From assembly GCA_036394995.1 (NCBI GenBank), contig DASWED010000111.1, positions 62,001 to 126,000 on the forward strand: 64,000 nt of DNA, written 5' to 3'. Source of the stretch: DASWED01 sp036394995. GTDB lineage: Bacteria > Actinomycetota > UBA4738 > JACQTL01. Every line of letters starts with the position of its first letter. Positions within the stretch are counted from its first letter, which is position 1. Position numbers and translations under genes: made by a program. Below the pieces are notes generated by a model. That model saw nothing but the letters and a program-made list of their open reading frames with translations. It was not told the DNA's origin and did not search any database. Of this stretch, positions 15,147-24,217 are shown piece by piece.

Positions 15147-16085
15147 GTGGAACTTACCGCAGGCCAGCGGCGGACCCTGGACCGCCTCATCGGGCGCGGC
15201 GAGCGGCCGGGAGTTCCACCGGGCGTGCCCGAACGGGTCAGGACGCGGCTGGAGGAGGGGCTCTCGGACCTCGAGGTCACCGAGCCACTGTGGCTGTCCA
15301 AGCGCAGGCTCGAGGAGCTCGCCCAGTGCGAGGGGCTCCTCCAGGCGTCGCTGGCCGGGGAGGGGGAGCGATTCGCCTACAGCGCCCAGAGCGCGGCGGG
15401 GACCCTCATGCACCGGGCCATCCAGCTGGACGTCGCTGCGGAGCGGGGGGTTGACGTGCGCACGGTGGTGGACCGGGCCGCCGACCGGATCGTCGAACAC
15501 GACGGCGCGTTCGCCCCGTACTGGGCCTCGCTGGACGAGCTCGACCGCGCCGAGCGCCTGGCCGAGGCTGCGGCGGCGCTCGCCATGTTCCGGGAGATGT
15601 TCCCGCCGATCCCCCGGGGCTGGCAGCCCGTGTCCGAGCAGTCCCTCAGGGTCCGGCTGGCGGGGGGGATGGTCGTGCTGTCCGGGCGGCTCGACCTCGT
15701 GCTCGGCCGCCGGTCCCAGCTCCTGCTGGACTTCAAGTCCGGCGACGCCCGGCCCGCGCACGCCGAGGACATGCGGTTCTACGCGCTGCTGTGCACGCTG
15801 GTGTTCGGCCGGACGCCGTACCGCGTGGCCACGGTCTTCCTGCAGTCGATGGAATGGCAGGCGGAGGACGTGACCGAGGAGACCCTCGACCTGGCCGCGG
15901 ACCGGGTGGTGGGGGCGGCCGGATCCGCCGCGGCGCTGGCAGCGGGCCGCGAACCCGAGCTCCGCCCCGGGCCGCACTGCCGGTGGTGCCCCCGCTCGGC
16001 GAGCTGTCCCGCCCTGGCCGCGGCCCGCGCGGGCGCCGACCCCGATTCGGGCCCCCCCGGCCGGTTGCCGGGCGCGTTTGTTTGA
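15147..16085 (+). CDS. PD-(D/E)XK nuclease family protein, Fe-S type
   Basis: A 312-residue RecB/Cas4-like nuclease domain protein. The catalytic core is visible: H in TLMHRAIQLDV (helix one), LSGRLDLVLGRRSQLLLDFKSG with the D and D-x-K residues, and YALLCTLVF. A cysteine in the N-terminal part (LAQCEGLLQ) plus three near the C-terminus (HCRWCPRSASC) match the four-cysteine iron-sulphur staple of AddB/Cas4-type nucleases. No CRISPR array or helicase gene is adjacent, so it is probably a stand-alone repair or nucleic-acid processing enzyme. Confidence 0.82.
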   Translation: MELTAGQRRTLDRLIGRGERPGVPPGVPERVRTRLEEGLSDLEVTEPLWLSKRRLEELAQCEGLLQASLAGEGERFAYSAQSAAGTLMHRAIQLDVAAERGVDVRTVVDRAADRIVEHDGAFAPYWASLDELDRAERLAEAAAALAMFREMFPPIPRGWQPVSEQSLRVRLAGGMVVLSGRLDLVLGRRSQLLLDFKSGDARPAHAEDMRFYALLCTLVFGRTPYRVATVFLQSMEWQAEDVTEETLDLAADRVVGAAGSAAALAAGREPELRPGPHCRWCPRSASCPALAAARAGADPDSGPPGRLPGAFV

Positions 16086-16108
16086 CCTACTGTCGGGTAG
16101 GTTATGAG
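16082..16108 (+). promoter_or_regulatory. Promoter with inverted-repeat operator upstream of ccr
   Basis: A TTGACC -35-like element (16082-16087) and a TATGAG -10-like element (16103-16108) flank an exact inverted repeat ACCTAC-6 bases-GTAGGT at 16085-16102. The repeat begins at the stop codon of the preceding gene. A TetR-family acyl-CoA regulator would fit such a site; no regulator gene is adjacent. Confidence 0.45.
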
Positions 16109-16176
16109 GCGTCGCCTCGCGCCACGCTGCGTCCGCGCCGTCCCGGTCCTGCTCGCCCAAACAAGGAGCGCTCGAG

Positions 16177-17430
<1,254 letters not shown>

Positions 17431-17437
17431 CCTCCCC

Positions 17438-17454
17438 GCCGGTCCCTGACCGGC
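17438..17454 (+). terminator. Hairpin after ccrA
   Basis: A perfect seven-base stem GCCGGTC / GACCGGC with a three-base loop, starting eight bases past the stop codon. No T-run follows, so termination is plausible but unproven. Confidence 0.4.
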
Positions 17455-17539
17455 CCCGGCAGGATCGTTCGCTCGCATTCTCTGATGGCGCGGGACGCGA
17501 TGGGTCTCGCCGGGCTTTGTACTGGTCGAGGATGGGGCC

Positions 17540-18043
17540 ATGAACGAGGCTGTCGCCGCCCCGGTGGACGCAGGTGTGACCTTCGAGCTGTTCTTCGAAC
17601 AGGAGCGACGACGGCTGTGGAAGGTCATGTACCTGCTGACCGGCGACGGCCACGAGGCCGACGAGATCTCGCAGGAGGCGATGGTTCGCGTGCTGGAGCG
17701 CTGGGACCGGGTCCGGGCGATGGCCTCGCCGGCCGGATACCTCTACCGGGTCGCGTTCAACCTGCACCGACGGTCGCGCCGGCGCCGAAGGCTGATCGCG
17801 CGCGAGTCACCCCACGAAGGGTCCCTGGACCCGGCCGCCACCGTCGCGGCCCGCGTGGACGTCATGCGCGCGCTGGCCGGCCTCAGCATGGAGCAGCGCC
17901 AGGCTCTCGTGCTCGTGGATTTCATGGATATGTCCTCGGAGGAGGCGGGGCGGCTCCTCGCGATCGATCCCTCGTCGGTTCGAAGCCGCCTGCAGCGGGC
18001 CCGGGGAGTGCTCCGGGAACGTCTGGAGGAGCCCGATGACTGA
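17540..18043 (+). CDS. ECF RNA polymerase sigma factor
   Basis: A 167-residue extracytoplasmic-function sigma factor. Region 2 spans about residues 16-80 (FELFFEQERRRLWKVMYLLT, EADEISQEAMVRVLERWD, SPAGYLYRVAFNLHR) and region 4 spans about 105-160 (LAGLSMEQRQALVLVDFMD, SSEEAGRLLAIDPSSVRSRL, a helix-turn-helix). The gene overlaps by eight bases with a membrane-anchored propeller protein, the place where an anti-sigma factor is normally encoded. Ribosome-binding site GAGGATGGGG. The same gene pair recurs at 50082. Confidence 0.9.
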   Translation: MNEAVAAPVDAGVTFELFFEQERRRLWKVMYLLTGDGHEADEISQEAMVRVLERWDRVRAMASPAGYLYRVAFNLHRRSRRRRRLIARESPHEGSLDPAATVAARVDVMRALAGLSMEQRQALVLVDFMDMSSEEAGRLLAIDPSSVRSRLQRARGVLRERLEEPDD

Positions 18044-19742
18044 CGCCCGGCACCATCTCGAGGAAGCCGCGGCGGGCTTCGAGCCGCCGAACGGCGCACT
18101 GGACCGCGTCCTCGACGGCGCACGCAGACGGCATCGGCGACGGCGGGTCCTCGGTGCCGCCTTCGCACTGCTGATCGGGCTCGCCGGGCTGGCCGTGGCG
18201 GTGAGTGCGTTCCTCGGAAGCGGGCCCGCTCCATCGCACACGCCGACGCCCCGTCCGCCCGCGACCCGGACGCCGGGCGTGACCGCCGGCCGGGTCGGGC
18301 TGGACGCGATCCACATGATCGACGCTCGGGTCGGCTGGGCCCTCGAGGAGGACCGGCGGGGCAACGCCGCGCTCCTGCGAACCGACGACGGCGGGGTCTC
18401 CTGGATCGACGTGAGCCCGCTGGGGTTCTCCTGGACCTCGTCCTCGTTCTCCCTCGACGCGGACCACGCCTGGGTCGTGGTGCCGGTGGGCAAGCAGCGG
18501 GGCTACGCGTATCGGAAGGCGGCCGTGGTGCGGACGCCGGACGGGGGCCGGACCTGGCAGCGGGGGCAGGTGATCCGCCTGCGCCCCGGCGCGGAAGAGG
18601 ATGTGGTGGCGTTCACCGATCCGCTGAACGGATGGCTGGTCGCGAACGCGTGCTGCGCGATGTACCACGACTGGATCATCGTGTACCGGAGCTCCGACGG
18701 CGGCGAGACGTGGACCCGCGTCAACGAGACGAGGCCGGGCTCGAGCCCCGGGTCGGGCCTGGCGCTGGAGCTTGCCGGGTGCGACCTCACCGCGTTCGTC
18801 TTCACCACCACCGACACCGGGTTCGCCTCGGGCGACGGGGCGAACGGAGCCTGCCTGTTCGTCACCCGCGATGGCGGCAGGACCTGGCCGGGCCAGGACC
18901 TTCCCCCAGCTGCATCATGCGATTGCGGCGGAACCGAGACTGCCCCCGAGTTCCCCACGACCCGGGACGGATTCATGCTCGCCGAGGTCGACGGGCCGAT
19001 CCTGCTCGTGACCCACGATGGCGCCGCGAGCTGGCAGGCCCTGCCCGTCCTGGTTCCGATCGAGGGCGGCCAGCTGGGGTCGATCGACTTCGTGGACCCG
19101 CTCCGTGGCTTCCTGGTGGTGGGTGTCGGACAGCGATCGTCCCTGTACGGCACCACCGATGGCGGCCACTCGTGGGATCTCCTGGAGACCGGCCAGGAGC
19201 TCATGTCGGTGGAATTCGTGACGCCGGACCTCGGGTGGGGCAGGGTGGGCACCTGGGGAGGCCCCGCGGTGACGACGGACGGCGGTCGAACGTGGCGACA
19301 GCTGCCGCTCGAGATCTCTCCGGGTCCCACCGAGGCTACCCCCCCCACGACCACAATCGGCGAGACGCTGGTGGATGACGCTCACACCCCGCAGGCCCAT
19401 GTCGTCCCGATGACCGAGCCGGTCGACATCGGGGCGGTGGGCTCCGAAGGACAGGAGCTGATCGTCCAGCCCGCCACGCCCGGCCCCGAGGTGGTGTCCG
19501 CTCAGGAGGCAGTCGACGAGGCGTGGAGGCACAACGGGGATCTCCATCCTTCGTCCGTCACTGCGGAGTTCGGCATCCTGGAGGGCTACCCGGAGTGGCT
19601 CGTGGTCTTCGACGGCGTATGCCTGATCGGGCCGGGTCGAACTGTCCCGCCCGGCGAGCCCCAGCCGGCTCCCTCGTGCTCGACCCGCGTCACCGCTCGG
19701 ATCGACGGCGCCACCGGGAAGTGGGTGGAGTCGTTCGGGTGA
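18036..19742 (+). CDS. Membrane-anchored BNR/YCF48-like propeller, putative anti-sigma partner
   Basis: A 568-residue protein: a short cytoplasmic N-terminus (about 32 residues, arginine-rich), one membrane helix (VLGAAFALLIGLAGLAVAV), a Pro/Thr linker, then an extracytoplasmic beta-propeller with at least seven Asp-box repeats (for example TDDGGVSW, TPDGGRTW, SSDGGETW, TRDGGRTW, TTDGGHSW, TTDGGRTW). A C-terminal segment of about 90 residues resembles PepSY-like anti-sigma tails. It overlaps the sigma gene by eight bases. I infer it senses an external cue and controls the sigma factor through its N-terminus; no ZAS zinc motif is present. Confidence 0.75.
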   Translation: MTDARHHLEEAAAGFEPPNGALDRVLDGARRRHRRRRVLGAAFALLIGLAGLAVAVSAFLGSGPAPSHTPTPRPPATRTPGVTAGRVGLDAIHMIDARVGWALEEDRRGNAALLRTDDGGVSWIDVSPLGFSWTSSSFSLDADHAWVVVPVGKQRGYAYRKAAVVRTPDGGRTWQRGQVIRLRPGAEEDVVAFTDPLNGWLVANACCAMYHDWIIVYRSSDGGETWTRVNETRPGSSPGSGLALELAGCDLTAFVFTTTDTGFASGDGANGACLFVTRDGGRTWPGQDLPPAASCDCGGTETAPEFPTTRDGFMLAEVDGPILLVTHDGAASWQALPVLVPIEGGQLGSIDFVDPLRGFLVVGVGQRSSLYGTTDGGHSWDLLETGQELMSVEFVTPDLGWGRVGTWGGPAVTTDGGRTWRQLPLEISPGPTEATPPTTTIGETLVDDAHTPQAHVVPMTEPVDIGAVGSEGQELIVQPATPGPEVVSAQEAVDEAWRHNGDLHPSSVTAEFGILEGYPEWLVVFDGVCLIGPGRTVPPGEPQPAPSCSTRVTARIDGATGKWVESFG

Positions 19743-19746
19743 GGGC

Positions 19747-20015
19747 TCAGGATCGGCACTCGACCCACAGGTAGTATTTGCGCGTCGGCGGCAGGGCCAC
19801 CGAACCCGCCTCCCAGGCGGGCCGGGTAATCGCTTCCGAACGCGACGAGATCGCCCGTGGAAGTGATCCTGGCGCTGACCGGCGCCGCCGTGACGGCCTG
19901 AGGGGCGCTCGCATCGCGCAGCTGCCAGGCGCTGCCGTCCCAGTGCTCGATCAGGGGCTCGGTATCGTGCGTGACCCCGACCGCCCACGGTGGTCGGGAG
20001 CCGGATCTCCCGGGC
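19747..20015 (-). pseudogene. WDG-repeat propeller relic
   Basis: The minus strand carries WAVGVTHDTEPLIEHWDGSA and W, a blade of the actinobacterial/Chloroflexi propeller family with the E-H-W-D/N-G-x-x-W signature, then SARITSTGDLVAFGSD. A different frame gives a credible ending, PAWEAGSVALPPTRKYYLWV then ECRS and stop. The 5' part is missing and a frameshift separates the pieces, so this is a remnant of a larger gene. Confidence 0.45.
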
Positions 20016-20025
20016 AGCGACCGGG

Positions 20026-20274
20026 CTACGGGCGGCGGAGGGAGATGACCATGTTGGCCACTCGGGTGGCGAGGACCCGCTCGCCGGGTTGGAGGCCTTC
20101 GGGGACCCCCTCGGGACCGAGGCGGGCCTGTTCGACGCGCTGGTCGGGATAGGTCACCGTGACGTCGTAGTAGGTGACGCCGTGGAGATCGAACGGCCGG
20201 ACCTCCAGCACGATGGCTTCCTGTTCTCCCAGCACCGGCTCCAGCGTACGGGGTCCATCGCGGAGGTGGCGCAA
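20026..20274 (-). CDS. Small hypothetical protein
   Basis: An 82-residue protein starting at TTG 20274 (a GTG at 20235 is an alternative). The segment EAIVLEVRPFDLHGVTYYDV followed by TVTYPDQRVEQARLGPEGVP and GERVLATRVANMVISLRRP reads as a compact all-beta domain with amphipathic strands and alternating hydrophobics, as expected of coding rather than shadow sequence. I do not recognise a family. It is divergent from the next gene, with 55 bases between them for promoters. Confidence 0.5.
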   Translation of the reverse strand: MRHLRDGPRTLEPVLGEQEAIVLEVRPFDLHGVTYYDVTVTYPDQRVEQARLGPEGVPEGLQPGERVLATRVANMVISLRRP

Positions 20275-20329
20275 CCGAGCCCGTCGTGGTGCAGTGGTGG
20301 CCCAGTGCCCAACGAGGAGGCGGGTGACG

Positions 20330-20638
20330 ATGGTGCTCACAGTGCTCGAGGCGGAGGTGGCAGCGGACCGGGAGGCCGATCTCATCGGGGCGTTCCGGCG
20401 GGCGGCGGAGGAGCCGATCCCTCCGTTCCTGGTCCGGTCGCTCCTGGTTCGGAGCGCGGAGGCCCGCTCCACCTTTCGCATCATGACGGTGTTTCGGACT
20501 CGCGAGGACCTGGATCGAATGCGGGCGTCGGGGGAGACGCCCCGGGGTGTGGCCATCTTCCGGGAGGCCGGCGCCGAGCCGCACCTCTCGATCTTCGAGA
20601 TCGAGCACGAGCTCGTGAATCCCGCCGTGGCGCTCTGA
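20330..20638 (+). CDS. Putative ABM-like dimeric alpha-beta barrel protein
   Basis: A 102-residue protein with the size and strand order of the dimeric alpha/beta-barrel (antibiotic biosynthesis monooxygenase-like) fold: an opening strand VLTVLEAEVAAD, central IPPFLVRSLLVRS and FRIMTVFRTREDLDRM, and a final strand LSIFEIEHELV. Catalytic residues cannot be identified. ATG 20330 was chosen because AGGAGG ends nine bases upstream; the in-frame GTG at 20324 would sit too close to it. Probably monocistronic. Confidence 0.6.
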   Translation: MVLTVLEAEVAADREADLIGAFRRAAEEPIPPFLVRSLLVRSAEARSTFRIMTVFRTREDLDRMRASGETPRGVAIFREAGAEPHLSIFEIEHELVNPAVAL

Positions 20639-20695
20639 CCACGATCCGTTCACGTTGCCGCCGACCTGGCCGTTCGCGCGACGGCCCGCGGTGAG

Positions 20696-20701
20696 TACAT
20701 T
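20696..20701 (+). promoter_or_regulatory. -10 box for phosphoketolase
   Basis: TACATT ending six bases before the ATG at 20708, no Shine-Dalgarno; consistent with a leaderless mRNA. Confidence 0.45.
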
Positions 20702-20707
20702 GGGCGC

Positions 20708-23092
20708 ATGACGGCGGCGTCCGAACCGGCCCGGTCCGGCTCCCGGCGGGAGCTCTCGGAGGAAGAGGTCGCCCTGCTCGACGCGTACTGGCGCGCCGCC
20801 AACTACCTCTCAGTCGGGCAGATCTACCTGCTGGAAAATCCGCTCCTCCGGCGTCCCCTCGAGCCCGAGCACGTGAAGTCCCGGCTGCTCGGACATTGGG
20901 GGACCACTCCCGGCCTCAACTTCGTGTACGCGCACATGAACCGGGTGATCCGCAACTGGGACCTGGACGCCATCTACGTGATGGGGCCCGGGCATGGCGG
21001 CCCCGCCGCGGTGGCGAACGCCTACCTCGAGGGGACCTACACGGAGGTCTACCCGCACATCACGCCCGACGAGGAGGGCCTGCGGGAGCTGTTCCGCCAG
21101 TTCTCGTTCCCGGGAGGCATCCCGTCGCACGTGGCGCCCGAGACACCCGGCTCGATCCATGAGGGCGGCGAGCTCGGCTACGCGCTGTCCCACGCGTACG
21201 GGGCAGCGTTCGACAACCCCGACCTCCTGGTGTGCTGCATCGTCGGCGACGGCGAGGCCGAGACCGGGCCGCTCGCCACCGGGTGGCATTCGAACAAGTT
21301 CCTGAACCCCGTCACCGACGGCGCGGTCCTGCCGATCCTGCATCTGAACGGCTACAAGATCGCGAACCCCACCGTGCTGGCCCGGATCGGCGACGACGAG
21401 CTGACCTCGTTGCTGGAGGGGTACGGGCACGCCGTCCACTGGGTGGACGGCGACGACCCGGCGACCATGCATCGCGCCATGGCCTCGACGCTCGACGCGG
21501 TGGTCGAGGAGATCACCGCGATCCAGCGCCGGGCCCGCGCGGGCGGCTCGACGGCCCGCCCCCGGTGGCCGGCGATCGTCCTCCGCACACCGAAGGGCTG
21601 GACAGGACCGAAGTCCGTGGACGGTCTCCCCACCGAGGGAACATGGCGCTCGCACCAGGTCCCGATGGCGGAGGTCCGCACGAACCCGGAGCACCTCGCG
21701 ATCCTCGAGGCGTGGATGCGGAGCTACCGCCCGGAAGACCTGTTCGACGAGGACGGGGCACTCGTCTCCGAGGTGGCGGCGCTCTCGCCGAAGGCCAACC
21801 GCCGAATGAGCGCGAACCCGCACGCGAACGGCGGCCTGCTGATGCAGGACCTCACGCTCCCGGACTTCCGCGAGTACGCGGTGCCCGTGGCGAAGCCAGG
21901 GACCACGTTCAACGAGGCGACGCGGGTGCTGGGCGCGTACCTCCGCGACGTCATCCGGGAGAACCCCACCCGGTTCCGACTGTTCGGGCCCGACGAGACC
22001 GCGTCGAACCGCTTGAGCCCGGTGTTCGAGGCCACGGATCGGGCCTGGGAGGCGGAGATTCTCGACACGGACGAGCACCTGTCCCGGGACGGGCGGGTGA
22101 TGGAGGTGCTGTCCGAGCACCAGTGCCAGGGATGGCTGGAGGGCTACCTCCTGACCGGGCGCCACGGGCTGTTCAACTGCTACGAGGCGTTCATCCACAT
22201 CATCGACTCGATGTTCAACCAGCACGCGAAATGGCTGAAGACCACGAAGGCCATCCCGTGGCGGCGCCCGGTGGCCTCGCTCAACTACCTGCTGTCCTCG
22301 CACGTGTGGCGGCAGGACCACAACGGGTTCAGCCACCAGGACCCCGGCTTCATCGACCACGTGGTGAACAAGAAAGCGGAGATCATCCGGGTGTACCTGC
22401 CGCCGGACACGAACTGCCTGCTGTCCGTGGCCGATCACTGCCTGCGCAGCCGCCACTACGTGAACCTCATCGTTGCCGGCAAGCAGCCGTCGCTCGACTA
22501 CCTGTCGATGGAGGATGCGGTCCTGCACTGCACGCGGGGGATCGGGATCTGGGAATGGGCTTCGAACGACGTCGGTGAGCCCGACGTGGTCATGGCCTGC
22601 GCCGGCGACATCCCCACGCTGGAGACGCTCGCGGCGGTGGACATCCTCCGCCGGGAGGAACCGTCGCTGATGATCCGGGTGGTGAACGTCGTGGATCTCA
22701 TGCGTCTGCAGCCGGACACGGAGCACCCCCACGGGCTGTCCGACCGCGAGTTCGACACGCTGTTCACGGCCGACCGGCCGGTGGTGTTCGCGTACCACGG
22801 CTACCCGTGGCTCATCCACCGCCTGACGTACCGGCGGACGAACCACCGGAACATCCACGTGCGCGGCTACAAGGAGGAGGGCACGACCACCACGCCCTTC
22901 GACATGGTCATGCTGAACGACCTGGACCGGTTCCACCTGGTGATGGACGTGATCGACCGGGTGCCGGCGCTGGGATCGCGGGCCGCCCACCTCCGCCAGC
23001 ACATGGCCGACGAGCGTGTCCGGTGCCGCGCGTACACCCGCCTCGAGGGCGAGGATGACCCGGACGTCCGGGCGTGGACCTGGCCCCACTAG
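20708..23092 (+). CDS. xfp: Xylulose-5-phosphate/fructose-6-phosphate phosphoketolase
   Basis: A 794-residue thiamine-diphosphate enzyme splitting xylulose 5-phosphate (and fructose 6-phosphate) with phosphate into acetyl phosphate plus glyceraldehyde 3-phosphate (or erythrose 4-phosphate). Characteristic segments: YWRAANYLSVGQIYLLENPL, GHWGTTPGLNFVYAHMNR, GPGHGGPAAVANAYLEGTYT, SFPGGIPSHVAPETPGSIHE, the ThDP-binding GDGEAETGPLATGWHSNKF, and YLSSHVWRQDHNGFSHQDPG in the second domain. Length is standard. The acetate kinase gene follows after four bases, so acetyl phosphate is converted to acetate and ATP by its partner. Confidence 0.95.
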   Translation: MTAASEPARSGSRRELSEEEVALLDAYWRAANYLSVGQIYLLENPLLRRPLEPEHVKSRLLGHWGTTPGLNFVYAHMNRVIRNWDLDAIYVMGPGHGGPAAVANAYLEGTYTEVYPHITPDEEGLRELFRQFSFPGGIPSHVAPETPGSIHEGGELGYALSHAYGAAFDNPDLLVCCIVGDGEAETGPLATGWHSNKFLNPVTDGAVLPILHLNGYKIANPTVLARIGDDELTSLLEGYGHAVHWVDGDDPATMHRAMASTLDAVVEEITAIQRRARAGGSTARPRWPAIVLRTPKGWTGPKSVDGLPTEGTWRSHQVPMAEVRTNPEHLAILEAWMRSYRPEDLFDEDGALVSEVAALSPKANRRMSANPHANGGLLMQDLTLPDFREYAVPVAKPGTTFNEATRVLGAYLRDVIRENPTRFRLFGPDETASNRLSPVFEATDRAWEAEILDTDEHLSRDGRVMEVLSEHQCQGWLEGYLLTGRHGLFNCYEAFIHIIDSMFNQHAKWLKTTKAIPWRRPVASLNYLLSSHVWRQDHNGFSHQDPGFIDHVVNKKAEIIRVYLPPDTNCLLSVADHCLRSRHYVNLIVAGKQPSLDYLSMEDAVLHCTRGIGIWEWASNDVGEPDVVMACAGDIPTLETLAAVDILRREEPSLMIRVVNVVDLMRLQPDTEHPHGLSDREFDTLFTADRPVVFAYHGYPWLIHRLTYRRTNHRNIHVRGYKEEGTTTTPFDMVMLNDLDRFHLVMDVIDRVPALGSRAAHLRQHMADERVRCRAYTRLEGEDDPDVRAWTWPH

Positions 23093-23096
23093 GTCG

Positions 23097-24212
23097 TTGC
23101 GAATCCTCGTCGTGAACGCGGGCTCGAGCAGCCTGAAGCTCGCGGTGCTCGAGGATGGCGACCGGGTCCTGGCGTCGGAGAATCTCCCCGCGCCGCGAGG
23201 CCGGGTCGACGAGGACGCCCTCCGCCAGGCCATCGACCGGTCCCCGCCGATCGAGGCCGTCGGCCACCGCATCGTCCACGGCGGGACGGAGTTCGTGGAG
23301 GCGGTCCTGCTCTCGGCCGACGTGGTCCAGCGCCTTCGCGCTCTCACCGACCTGGCTCCGCTGCACCAGCCCAAGTCGCTCCGTGGGGTGGAGGTCGTCT
23401 CCCGCGCCCTCCCGGACGTCCCGGCGGTGGGCTGCTTCGACACCGCCTTCCACGCCGGGATGCCCGCGGCGGCCTCGACGTACGCGCTCCCGCCCGAATG
23501 GCGGAAGCGCTGGGACCTGCGCCGGTTCGGGTTCCACGGGCTGTCCCACGCGTGGGCGTCCCGGCGGGCGGCGGATCTCATGGGCCGGCCCGTGGAGGAC
23601 GTCCGGGTGGTGACGTGCCACCTGGGCGCGGGGGGCTCGCTGTGCGCGGTCCACGGGGGTCGGTCGGTGGACACCACCATGGGGTTCACGCCGCTCGAGG
23701 GTCTGGTGATGGCCACGAGATCCGGCTCGGTCGACCCCGGCCTGCTGCTGTGGCTGGAGGAGCACGTGGGCATGCCTCCGTCCGAGCTGGCGTCCACGCT
23801 CGAGCATCGTTCGGGGCTTCTCGGATTGACCGGAACCGCCGATATGCGATCGATCCTCCAGACCGAGGCGGACGGGTCCGAAGAGGCGGCAATCGCCGTC
23901 GAGGTGTACCTCCACCGCCTCCGGGCCGCCGTCGCGGCGATGGCCGCCGCCATGGACGGCCTCGACGCGCTGGTGTTCACCGGCGGAGTGGGCGAGGGCT
24001 CCGCCGTCATCCGCTCGCGAACCGCCCGCGGGCTGGGATTCCTCGGGGTTGAGATCGACGAGGACGCCAATGCCGCGCCGGACGCGGAGGCCGACATCGG
24101 CGCCGGCGAGGCACGAGTCCGCATGTTCGTGGTCCGGGCCCGCGAGGACCTCGAGATCGCCCGGCAGGTGACGGCGCTGCTCGATGGGCGGGCCGGCCGG
24201 CCCGAGTCGTAG
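23097..24212 (+). CDS. ackA: Acetate kinase
   Basis: A 371-residue ASKHA-fold kinase converting acetyl phosphate and ADP into acetate and ATP. The start is LRILVVNAGSSSLKLAVLE (phosphate 1 motif with the catalytic asparagine); GHRIVHGG, GCFDTAFHAGMP, RRFGFHGLSHAW (catalytic and substrate residues), VTCHLGAGGSLCAVHGG and VFTGGVGEGSAV follow. It is somewhat shorter than the usual 390-400 residues, with short loops. TTG start four bases after the phosphoketolase stop indicates an operon. It converges with the next gene, five bases away. Confidence 0.93.
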   Translation: MRILVVNAGSSSLKLAVLEDGDRVLASENLPAPRGRVDEDALRQAIDRSPPIEAVGHRIVHGGTEFVEAVLLSADVVQRLRALTDLAPLHQPKSLRGVEVVSRALPDVPAVGCFDTAFHAGMPAAASTYALPPEWRKRWDLRRFGFHGLSHAWASRRAADLMGRPVEDVRVVTCHLGAGGSLCAVHGGRSVDTTMGFTPLEGLVMATRSGSVDPGLLLWLEEHVGMPPSELASTLEHRSGLLGLTGTADMRSILQTEADGSEEAAIAVEVYLHRLRAAVAAMAAAMDGLDALVFTGGVGEGSAVIRSRTARGLGFLGVEIDEDANAAPDAEADIGAGEARVRMFVVRAREDLEIARQVTALLDGRAGRPES

Positions 24213-24217
24213 CGGGT

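Noticed and set aside
15147..16085. CRISPR-associated Cas4
   Set aside because: The nuclease has the Fe-S layout, but no repeat array, cas1 or cas2 is in the window.
20810..24124. Open minus-strand frame of about 1100 codons opposite phosphoketolase and acetate kinase
   Set aside because: Its codons mirror the third-position GC bias of the genuine genes on the plus strand, and the product has no domain features.
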